This document shows positions 43,381-54,500 of a DNA stretch of 64,000 nt, piece by piece; within the stretch, counting starts at the first letter, position 1, and every line of letters begins with the position of its first letter. The translations under genes and the position numbers were made by a program. The notes beneath the pieces were generated by a model. It had not been told where the DNA came from. It ran no database searches and worked only from the letters and a program-made list of their open reading frames with translations. This DNA is from Dastarcus helophoroides (Eukaryota > Arthropoda > Insecta > Coleoptera > Bothrideridae). Location: positions 36,836,126 to 36,900,125 of the forward strand of contig CM053327.1 of NCBI GenBank assembly GCA_028583605.1, in the 5' to 3' direction.

Positions 43381-44291
43381 GAAGTCGAAATTTCGAGAAA
43401 AAATTCAATATTTCCATAAAAAATCGGCCTTAAAAAAATCCAACACAAATTTTGAGAAGCTGAAGATTTAAAAGGGAAAACCAAAAGTTTAGAATTGAAA
43501 TGTCCAAATTACAAGCAAAACTAAAAAGGTCCAACCTGAAATTGATATATCAATGAAAAGGGTTAAAACGATTGACATCGAAAGTTTCAAAATATTTGGG
43601 GAGTTTAAAGAGAAGCATTTTAACATTGAAGGAGAAAAAGATCGATTAAAATTCTAAAAAAAATGTCGAAATATCAAACTGAAAATAGATATGTTGGGAA
43701 AAATGTTACCATTTTGAGGTTAGAATCGACATTTTAAGAAAAACTATTAAATCTCACAGTTTAAGGACGATATTTTAGCAATAAAGTTGAGATATTTTGA
43801 TAGGAATTTTGAGAAGCCAAGATTTCGAGTAAAAATCGAAATTTTGGGATGAATAATAATGATGAAAAATGAACATTTTTAGGTTAGAACCAAAGTTTTC
43901 AAAATTTAGAAATTTTAGAACGTTGAGATTTCCGACTATTTTCAGAAATAGTCTGAAAAAAAGCCAAATGAACTTGGGTTATTAAGAAAAATATCAACAT
44001 TTTGTGGTTCGGATCGAAATTTTTAGAAAAATCTTAGAATTTCGCAGTTTAAGGACAACATTTTAACGAAATGATGAGTTGAGATAGCTCGATAGGAATT
44101 TGGAAAGGTCGGAATTTCGAGAAAAATTCGAAATTACGCGAACAAAATGACGATTCGAACAATCAACCATTTTTTAGAGGTTAGCACAGAAATTTTCAGA
44201 AGGCTATTTTCGGAATTAGTCGAAAAAAAGTTAAGTGAAGATGGATTGTCGCGCAAAATTTAAAATTTTGGGGATAGAATTGACGTTTTAA

Positions 44292-44548
44292 GAATTGAAA
44301 TACAAAAATTGTCCCCTGAAACCAAGAAAGATTAAAAAACACAAGAAAGGTTGCTCTAAGGCGTTTCGACAGCCAAGCTACCATCTTCAGAGAGATACAG
44401 AGAGAGGTATCTCTCTGAAGATGATAGCTTGGCTGTCGAAACGCGTTAGAGCAACCTTTCTTGTGTTTTTCAGTCATTTTTGGTTTCACGGGACACATTT
44501 TGTATTCCAATTTTTGAAAGATAACCAAGGACCGTTCGTTCCACAAAA
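44292..44548. mobile_element. Hairpin MITE, full inverted pair
   Basis: Left arm 44292-44398 and right arm 44407-44514 are near-perfect reverse complements (AATTGAAATACAAAAATTG / ATTCCAATTTTT; centre AGAGAGATACAGAGAGAGG). Outside the right arm the sequence runs on to GATAACCAAGGACCG and GTTCCACAAAAAA. It interrupts the ~300 bp array. Open frames on both strands containing KGCSNAFRQPSYHLQRDT come from this hairpin. Confidence 0.85.
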
Positions 44549-44885
44549 AAAAGACGTTTTAAGAGAAATTCTCAGTTTAAGGGCAAAATATTAACGAAAA
44601 AAGTTTATGGATCTCGACAGGAATTTCGGGAAAAATTCGAAACTTCATGATTAAAATGTTGATTCAAAAAATCTGCTGTTTTTGGGCTAGAATCGAAATT
44701 TTCAGAAGACTATCGAAGATAATCGAAAAAAAGTCAAGCAAAAGTTCATTGTGGCGAAAAATGTTAAAATTTTGGGGTTAGAATCGACGTTTAAAAAGAA
44801 ACTTTATAAATTCGCAATTTGAGGGCGAAATTTTAACGAAAAAAGTTAGCAGATTTGGTAGGAATGTTAGAAGAAATTGGGATTT

Positions 44886-45085
44886 CGAGAGAAATTCGAA
44901 ATTTCGAAAGAAATTCGAAATTTCGAGCGAAATTCGAAATTTCGAGAGAAATTCGAAAATTCGAGAGAAATTCGAAATTTCGAGAGAAATTCGAAATTTC
45001 GAGAGAAATTCGAAATTTCGAGAGAAATTCGAAATTTCGAGCGAAATTCGAAATTTCGAGAGAAATTCGAAATTCGAGATTAAAG
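44886..45085. repeat. 19 bp self-complementary minisatellite
   Basis: About ten copies of GAAATTCGAAATTTCGAGA; the core GAAATTCGAAATTTC is nearly its own reverse complement. A weaker version is at about 45850-46000. Three frames stay open as ISREIRNFERNSKF-type peptides; these are artefacts. Confidence 0.92.
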
Positions 45086-47560
45086 ACGATTCGAAAAATC
45101 AGACTTTTTAGGTTAGAATCGAAATTTACAGGAAACTATTTTCGGAAATAGTGGGAGAAAAGCCAAATGAAAATGAATTGTCGCGAAAGATGAAATTTTG
45201 AGCTTAGAATCGAGTTTTAACGGAAACCTTTGAATTTCGCAGTTTAAGGACAAATTTTCAACAAAAAGATCTGAGGTACCTTAACAGGAATTTTGGAAAA
45301 TCGAAATTTTGAGAAAAAATTGAAATTCCGTTATTAAAATGAAGATTCGAACAATCAGCATTTTTAGGTTAGAATCGAAATTTTCAAGAGACTATTTTCA
45401 GAAATAACCGAAAAAAGATAAAATGAAAATGGATTGTTGAGAAAATATTATAATTCTGAGGTTAAAATCGACATTTTCAGAAGAAAAACCTTAGAAATTC
45501 TCAGTTTAAGGCCGAAATTTTTGAAATCTTGACAGAAATTTTAGAGTAGGTTGAAATTTCGATAAAAATTCGAAATTTCGAGAGAAATTCGAAATTTCTA
45601 AAGAAATTTGACATTTCGAGATTAAAGGCAGTTCGAGTAATCAGTATTTTTAGGTTAGAATCGAAATTGTCAGGAAACTATTTTCAGAAATAATCGGAAA
45701 AAGGTCAAATGAAAATGAATTGTCGAGAAAATGTTACAAATTTTGGCGTTAGAATCGACATTTTGAGAAAAACCTTAGACATTCTCAGTTTAAGGGTCAA
45801 ATTTTAGCGAAAAAAGTTGACAGATCTTGACAGGAATTTTAGAGTAAATTGAAATTTCGAGAGAAATTCGATATTTCGAGAGAAATTCGATATTTCGAGA
45901 GACATTCGACATTTCGAGAAAAATTCGACATTTCGAGAAAAATTCGATATGTCGAGAGAAACTTCGACATTTCCAGAGAAATTCGACATTTCGAGATTAA
46001 AAGCATTTCGAGTAATTCAGTATTTTCAGGTTAGAATCGAAATTTTCACGGAAACTATTTTCAAATTTAATCGGAAAAAGGTCAAATGAAAATGGATTGT
46101 CGAGAAAATGTTAACATTTTGGCGTTAGAATCGACATTATCAGAAAAATCTTAGACATTCTCAGTTTAAGGGCGAAATTTCAGCGAAAAAATTTGACAGA
46201 TCTTGACAGGAATTTTAGAGTAAGTTGAAAATTTTGAAAAAAATTCGAAATTTCGAGAGAATTTCGACATTTCGAGAGAAATTCGGACTTTCGAAATTAA
46301 AGGCGGTTCGAATAATCAATATTTTTAGGTTAGAATCGAAATTTTCAGGAAACTATCTTGAGAAGTAATCGGAAAAAGGTCAAATGAAAATGTTATAATT
46401 TTGGCGTCAGAATCGACATTTTCAGAAAAAACTTAGACATTCTCAGTTTAAAGGCGAAATTTTAGCGAAAAAAGTTGACATGATCTTGACAGGAATTTTA
46501 GAATAAGTTGGAATTTCGAGAAAAATTCGATATTACGAGATTAAAGGCTACTTGAATAATCAGAATTTTCAGGTTAAAATCCAAATTTTCGGGAAACTGT
46601 TTTCGGAAATAGTCGGCAAAAAGTCAAATGGAAATGGATTGTCGCGAAGGATATTAACATTTTGTGGCTAGAATTGACATTTTAAGAGAAACCTTAGAAT
46701 TTCGCAATTTAAGGGCGAATTTTAAGGAAGAGTTGACAGATCTTGACAGGACTTTTGAGAAAAATCGGATTTTCGAGACAAATTCGAACTTTCTTGATTA
46801 AAATGGCGATTAAATCAGCGTTTTTAGGTTAGAATCAAAATTTTCAGAAGGCTAATTATCGGAAGCAGTCGAAAGAAAGTCAAATGAATGGATAGTCGTG
46901 AAAAATGTTCAATTTTTGGGGTTAGAATAGACGTTTTTAAAAGAAACCTTAGAAATTCGCAATTTTAGGGGCGAATTTTATTAAAAAAAGTTGACAGATT
47001 CTGAAGGAATTTTAAGGGAAGTCAGAATTTCGACGAGAAATCGAAATCTTTTCATTAAAATAGAAATTCGAAAAATCAGCAGTTTTAGGTTAAAATCGAA
47101 ATTCTCGGAAAACTATTTTCGGAAATAGTCGTTTAAGAGTCAAATGAAAATGGATTGTAGCGAAAAATGTTAAAATTTTGGGGTCAGAATCCACGTTTTA
47201 AGAGAAACCTTAGAAATTCGCAATTCAAGGGCGAATTTTAACGAAAAAAGTTAACAGATTCTGAAAGAAGTTTTAAGAGAAGTCAGAATTTAGACCGAGA
47301 AATCTAAATCTCTTGATTAAAATGGAAATTCGAAGATCAGCATTTTTAGGTTAGAATCGAAATTTTCAGAAGACTATTTTCGGAAATAGTCGAAAAAGAG
47401 TCAATTTTAGTGAAAACAGTCCACAGATTTTGACAGGAATTTTGAGAAACGAAATTCCGAAGAAAATTCGAAATTTCTTGATCAAAACGACAATTCAAAA
47501 AATCAGCATTTTTAGGTTTTAATGGAAATATTCAGAAGAACGCCTATTTTCACAAATAGT

Positions 47561-48333
47561 TTAGACCAATTGCGAGTCGAAATTTTGTATTTCATTTCAA
47601 GATGTCCTTAAAAGATCAAAATTTCTAATAAATTTAATCATAATTTTTTGGAAGCACTTTTCATCATCCGTTGCATGTGACAGCATAACAGCACTTTCCC
47701 CCTTTTGTCTTCAACTGCACTTAAGTGAAATTATCAGTTTTTAGAATAAGTCTAACGTTTAAAATATCACCTAATTAGTCAATCTGTAATACTGGAATGT
47801 AGCATTCTACTTCTACTAATTACAAAAATAAAAGATTCACACAAATCCAGAGGTTGCGTTAAATTGTGGAGTAAGTTCGACCTTTCAAATTTTCCATAAT
47901 TGACGAAGCGTTCCAGGGTAATCTCCACAGTTTAACGCTTCTCGCCTTGTGCGAGCAATAATACGTAATTATTCACAGAAGTTTGATAAACACACAGAGA
48001 GAATTCTGGCAAATTCACGGATTAAAGAAACTAGACTGAGTCGAAAACAACAAAGTTAATAATTAAAAAATTTCAACCGGATACAACGTTTGGTAAAAGT
48101 TGTATGTCAAATAATAAAACGGTCGATGTTTGCTCAAATCTGTACATCAGCACATTGTCACAGTTCGTCCTAAATCAGCTTCGATCGCGTCAAATTCCCA
48201 TGAAACTCTGACCCTCCAACCGAAATGAATTCCCTCATTATACGTAAACGCAAGATGTACAACGTCGGGAGAAATAGTGGGAGATCGCAGCTCAGAAATT
48301 CTGGAGAGAGCCAAATTCCATGGAAGGTTGCTG
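47561..48333 (-). other. CASK: CASK 3' UTR and downstream flank
   Basis: Non-repetitive sequence just after the CASK stop codon on the minus strand, presumed to contain the 3' UTR. No canonical AATAAA is found on that strand here. A hairpin with 16 bp arms (GCGTTAAATTGTGGAG, 47856-47871, against 47923-47938) may be part of the transcript. Confidence 0.45.
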
Positions 48334-48513
48334 TCAGTAGACCCAAGACACCGGTATCCATTGCGGGGTAGTTTGCACCCTCTCTATGGCGCTCTCCAGC
48401 CCTGCGATGGTCTCGTCGATGTCGTTATTAACTATAGTGAGGTCGAAGTAGTGCCCATACGCCTTGCGCAGCATCTCAGACTCCTTGGCCAACCTCTCGA
48501 GGCTCCCATCGAA
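48334..48513 (-). CDS. CASK: CASK last coding exon
   Basis: Encodes [20 protein letters not shown] through [10 protein letters not shown] and TGA at 48336-48334. The family's C-terminus is PQWVPVSWVY, so the end is certain. Acceptor GTTTTTAG, preceded 20 bases upstream by TACTAAT, a strong branch-point word that coincides with the target duplication of the 48540-55526 element. Confidence 0.95.
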   Translation of the reverse strand, partial: FDGSLERLAKESEMLRKAYGHYFDLTIVNNDIDETIAGLESAIERVQTTPQWIPVSWVY

Positions 48514-51500
48514 CTAAAAACCAAAATTGGGATTAGTATTAGGGATGCAACATCGTTCAAAAAAGCATCGATGTTTGTATATCGAAATTTTTTCAATGAT
48601 ACATCGATGTCTCTTACATCGGTATTCGATATCGATACATCGATGTCTTTTATTAAATATTTAATTGTGAAGTTTAAGAAGTCAAATTGTTTTTGGAAAT
48701 TTCGAGTTGAATTGAAATTTCGACTTTTTTTCTCAAAATTCCGTGATTAAAGTTGGAAATTTCTATTTTATCTCGAAATTTCTACTTTATTCTCGAAGAT
48801 TTCGCCCCTAATCTCAAAATTTCGACTTTTTTCTAGAAATTTCGAGATTATTCAATTTTTCCACCAAATTTTTATAGTAAATTCAAAATCTACGTTTTAT
48901 GAACCGAAAGATTAACGTTTTCAAAAAAAGTAAACATTTTAAGATTACTACCCTTCATTTAAATATTAAACTCCATATTTTCAATCTCAAATGTTTATAA
49001 AGCTCAAATTTCGGGAAAAAGCTAACATTTATAAAAATAAAATTTGGTTTAATGCAAAATTTTGGAATTTTGAAAAATAAAAAAATTAAAAAATGTCAAA
49101 ATATTTAAAATAGCCAAATTTTGAAAACGAATTTTAAGAAATTTCGGAAATTAAAAAAAACGTCGAAATTTTTATCAAACTCTTTTTAAGAAAGTCAGGC
49201 AAAATTTTGTAAAAATGCCAAACTTTATAAAAGTCTGAATTTAAAAAAAGCGAAGTTTTCAAGAAAATTCGAATATTAAAAAATGTAGGAGTCGCACTAA
49301 TTAAAACAAGAAAAAAATTTGACATTTTTTAAAAATCAAATTTCTCAGAAAATTTCAAATTTTCGAAAAAGTCGAAATTTGAAGAGACGAATTTTGAATA
49401 GAAATTTTAGTAGTCGAAATTTAGAAAAATATCGACATTTTCATATAAAGTCAAAGTTTCCAATAAAAAGATTTCCAAAAATGTGGAAATTCTGAAAAAA
49501 TGGTAAAACATTTAAAGACAAAATCTTGAAGATTTGAACAAATACAATTTTTAAAAAAGGCTAAATTGTGGAAATCGTAGTAATTTTATCTGAAGATAAA
49601 TTGTAATTTTGACCAAAGTAAAGATTTCCAAGAAAGGTCGAAATTTTAAAAAATGGTCATCATTTCAAACAGTACAAAATTTGGAAACAGTGCTCAAAAT
49701 TGAAAAATATCGAAATGTTGAAATAAAAATCGAGACTTTCAGGACAATTGAAAAATTTCAAAAGACGCTTTTTAAAAAAAATTCAAATTTTTTTATTAAA
49801 AAACGAAATTTTCACAAAAGCCAATGGTCGAAATTCAGAAAAATATCGACATTTTCATATAAAGTCAAAATTTTCAATAAAAAGATTTCCAAAAATGTGG
49901 AAATTCTGAAAAAATGGTAAAAAATGTAAAGACAAAACTTTGAAGATTTGAAAAAATACAGTTTTAAAAAAGGCTACATTTTTGAAATCGTACTAATTTT
50001 ACCTGAAGATAAATTGTAATTTTGACCAAAGTAAAGATTTCCAAGAAAGGTCAAAATTTAAAAAAGTGGTCAACATTTCAAACAGTACAAAATTTGGAAA
50101 CAGTGCTCAAAATTGAAAAATATCGAAATGTTTAAATAAAAATCGAAATTTTCAGGACAATTGGAAAATTTCGAAAGATGCTTTTCAAGAAAAATTCAAA
50201 TTATTTTTATTAAAAAACGAAATTTTCACAAAAGCCAATAGTCGAAATTCAGAAAAATATCGACATTTTCATATAGTCAAAATTTTCAATAAAAAGATTT
50301 CCAAAAATGTGGAAATTCTGAAAAAATGGTAAAAAATTTAAAGTACAAAATTTTTAAGATTTGAAAAAATACAATTTTAAAAAAGGGTACATTTTTGAAA
50401 TCGTACTAATTTTACCTGAAGATAAATTGTAATTTTGATCAAAGTAAAGATTCCCAAGAAAGGTCGAAATTTAAAAAAAATAGGTCAACATTTCAAACAG
50501 TACAAAATTGGAAACAGTCCTCAAAATTGAAAAATATCGAAATGTTTAAATAAAAATCGAAATTTTCAGGACAATTGGAAAATTTCGAAAGATGCTTTTC
50601 AAGAAAAATTCAAATTATTTTATTAAAAAACGAAATTTTCACAAAAGTTAGAGTTATTTAAAAGTGGTTTTAATTTAACTTAAACGATGTAATCCTAAAA
50701 AAGTAGAAATTTAAAAAAAATCGAAATTGTAAGAAATCTCAAAACATTTCAAAAATAGATGAAATTAAAAAAAATGTTTTGAAAAAACCTGAGTTTTTAA
50801 AAAAGTTGAAATTTTAAAGTAGTCTAAATTAAAAAAAAAATAACTTACAATTTAAAAAACATCGAAGTTTTCAAAAAGTGAAATATTTAGAAAATTACAA
50901 ATTTCCGGATTTTAAAAAATAAAGAGATTTTAAAAATGTCGACTATGTTAAGATAGCCGCAATTTTGAAAAATAAATAACATTTTGAAAAAATTAAGAGT
51001 CGAAATTTTAAAAAGTGCTGAAATTTTCATAAAATATTGAAATTAAAAAAAAATCCAGATCTTCTAAAACATTCGAAATTTTAAAAAACTCGAACTTTTT
51101 AAAAAAATCAGTTGGTTTTGTAAAAATGCCAAACTTTTAAAAAAGCGAAGTTTTGAGTGCTATTAATTTTCTAAAAGGAGACAAAATTGTGAAAGGAGAC
51201 AACATTTTGAAAATAATAATAAAAACAATTTTGAAAGGAGACCAAATTTTGAAAATACAAAATTTTTAAAAGAATTCGAAATTTTGTTAAGTAGGACTCA
51301 CTACTAATTTTCAAAAGGAGGCAACATTTTGAAGAGAGACAACATTTTGAAAAGAGACAACATTTTGAAACTAATAATGATAATTTTGAAAGAAAGCAAA
51401 ATTTTGAAAATTCAAAATTTTTAAAAGAATTTGAAATTTTTTAAAAAACGAAATTCTTAACAAAATTTAGCACAATGGGCCCGGAAAGGGTGGCCCAAGT

Positions 51501-54500
51501 GCTGGTCTAAACTTTAAGCAACCCACAGCGAATCCAGATCTTAACAAAATTCCAAATTTTCGAAAAAATGGAGATTTTGAAAAACAGACGAATTCTGAAA
51601 ATATATCAATAGTCGAAATTTTGATAAATATCGATATTTTCCGCAATTTTGAAAAAGAAATAACATTTTGAAAAAATTAAGAGTCGAAAGTGCTGAAATT
51701 TTCATAAAATATTGAAATTAAAAAAAAATCCAGATCTTCTAAAACATTCGAAATTTTAAAAAACTCGAACTTTTTAAAAAAATCAGTTGGTTTTGTAAAA
51801 ATGCCAAACTTTTAAAAAAGCGAAGTTTTGAGTCCTATTAATTTTTAAAAGGAGGCAAAATTGTGAAAGGAGGCAACATTTTGAAAATAATAATAATAAT
51901 AATTTTGAAAGGAGACAAAATTTTGGAAATTCAAAATATTTAAAAGAATTCGAAATTTTGTCTCCTTTTGAAAATAAGTAGGACTTAATCTACTAATTTT
52001 CAAAAGGAGACAACATTTTGAAAAGAGACAACATTTTGAAAAGAGTCAACATTTCGAAAATAATAATGATAATTTTGAAAGAAGACAAAATTTTGAAAAT
52101 TCAAAATTTTTAAAAGAATTCAAAATTATTTAAAAAACGAAATTCTTAACAAAATTTAGCACTATGGGCCTGGAAAGGGTGGCCTAAGTGCTGGCCTAAG
52201 CTTTAGGCAACCCACAACCAATCCAGATCTTAACAAAATTCCAAATTTTCGAAAAAATGGAGATTTTGAAAAACAGACGAATTCTGAAAATATATCAATA
52301 GTCGAAATTTTGATAAATATCGATATTTTCCGCAATTTTGAAAAAGAAATAACATTTTGAAAAAATTAAGAGTCGAAATTTTGAAAAGTGCTGAAATTTT
52401 CATAAAATACTGAAATTAAAAAAAATCCAGATCTTCTAAAACATTCGACATTTAAAAAAAACTCGAGGTTTTTAAAAAAATCAGCTGGTTTTGTAAAAAT
52501 GCCAAACTTTTAAAAAAGCGAAGTTTTGAGTGCTATTAATTTTTGAAAAGGAGACAAAATTGTGAAAGGAGACAAAATTGTGAAAGGAGACAACATTTTG
52601 AAAATAATAATAAAAACAACTTTGAAAGGAGACCAAATTTTGAAAATACAAAATTTTTAAAAGAATTCGAAATTTTGGTAAGTAGGACTTAACCTACTAA
52701 TTTTCAAAAGGAGGCAACATTTTGAAAAGAGACAACATTTTGAAAATAATAATGATAATTTTGAAAGAAGACAAAATTTTGAAAATTCAAAATTTTTAAA
52801 AGAATTCGAAATTATTTAAAAAACGAAATTCTTAACAAAATTTAGCACAATGGGCCCGGAAAGGGTGGCCTAAGTGCTGGCCTAAACTTTAGGCAACCCA
52901 CAACGAATCCAGATCTTAACAAAATTCCAAATTTTCGAAAAAATGGAGATTTTGAAAAACAGACGAATTCTGAAAATATATCAATAGTCGAAATTTTGAA
53001 AAATATCGACATTTTCATAAAAAGTTAAAATCTTCAATAAAAAGTGAAAATTTCCAAAAAAAGGGAAAGTATTTTGAAAAATTCGAATTTTCTAAAAAAG
53101 TATTTTGAGCCGAAGAGTACGATTGAAGTTTAAATTTTTCGAACAAAACAGACATTTCTAAATTAGAGAAAAAAGTTGACAGATCTTGACAGAAATTTTA
53201 GAGTAAGTTCAAATTTCAAGAAAAATTCTATATTTCGAGAGAAATTCGACATTTCGAGATTAAAGGCGGTTCGAGTAATCAGTATTTTTAGTTTAGAATC
53301 GAAATTTTCAGAAAACCATTTTCCAAAATAATCGGAAAAAGATCAAATGAAAATGGATTGTCGAGAAAATGTTAAAATTTTGGCGTTAGAATCGACATTT
53401 TCAAGAAAAACCTTAGACATTCTCAGTTTAAGGGTGAAATTTTAGCAAAATAAGTTGACAGGATCTTGACAGAAATTTTAGAGTAAGTTTAAGAGAAACC
53501 TTAGAAATTCGCAATTTAAGGGCGAATTTTAAGGAAGAGTTGACAGATCTTGGCAGGGACTTTTGAGAAAAGTCGGATTTTCGAGACAAATTCGAAATTT
53601 CTTGATTAAAATAGGCGATTAAATCAGCGTTTTTAGGTTACAATCAACATTTTCAGAAGGCTAATTTCGGAAGGCAGCCGAAAGAAAGTCAAATGAATGG
53701 ATAGTCCTGAAAAATGTTCAAATATTGGGGTTAGAATGGACGTTTTTAAAAGAAAGCTTATAAATTCGCAATTTAGGGGCGAATTTTAACAAAAAAAAGT
53801 TGACAGATTCTGCAAGAATTTTAAGAGAAGTACAGAATTTCGACGAAAAATCGAAATCTCTTGATTAAAATGGAAATTTCCAAAAAAGGGAAGTATTTTG
53901 AAAAATTCGAACTTTCTAAAAAAGTATTTTGAGCCGAAAGAGTAAGGATTGAAGTTTAAAGTTTTTCGAACAAAACAGACATTTCTAAATTAGAGAAAAA
54001 AGCTTGACAGATCTTGACAGAAATTTTAGAGTAAGTTCAAATTTCAAGAAAAATTCGATATTTCGAGAGAAATTCGACATTTCGAGATTAAAGGCGGTTC
54101 GAGTTATCAGCATTTTTAAGTTAGAATCGAAATTTTCGGAAGACTATTTTCGAAATTAGTCGAAAAAGAGTCAAATGAAAATGGATTGTCGCGAAAAATG
54201 TTAAATTTTTGAGGTTACAATTGGCGTTTTAAAAGAAACCTTAGAAATTCGCAATTTAAGGGCGAATTTTAACGAAAAAAGTTGACAAATTCTGAAAGAA
54301 TTTCAAGAGAAGTCAGAATTTCGACGAGAAATCGAAATCTCTTGATTAAAATTGAAATTCGAAAGATCAGCATTTTTAGGTTAGAATCGAAATTTTCAGA
54401 AGACTATTTTCGGAAATAGTCGAATAAGAGTCAATTTTAGTGAAAACAGTCCACAGATTTTGATAGGAATTTTGAGAAACGAAATTCCGACGAAAATTCG

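Larger units (their letters stand above)
43390..47560. repeat. ~260-400 bp degenerate array (GGTTAGAATCGAAATTTTCAG units)
   Basis: Units start with TTTTTAGGTTAGAATCGAAA at, among others, about 45110, 45370, 45650, 46025, 46325, 46825, 47085 and 47345, each followed by ACTATTTTCGGAAATAGTCG, GAAAATGGATTGTCG, GTTAGAATCGACATTTT and GTTGACAGATCTTGACAGGA. A second block of the same family lies inside the transposon-like unit at 53150-54660. No gene. Confidence 0.85.

Noticed and set aside
48277..48750. 157-codon plus-strand frame over the last CASK exon
   Set aside because: Shadow of the CASK exon on the other strand, extended into the adjacent element; the minus strand gives the conserved [10 protein letters not shown] end.
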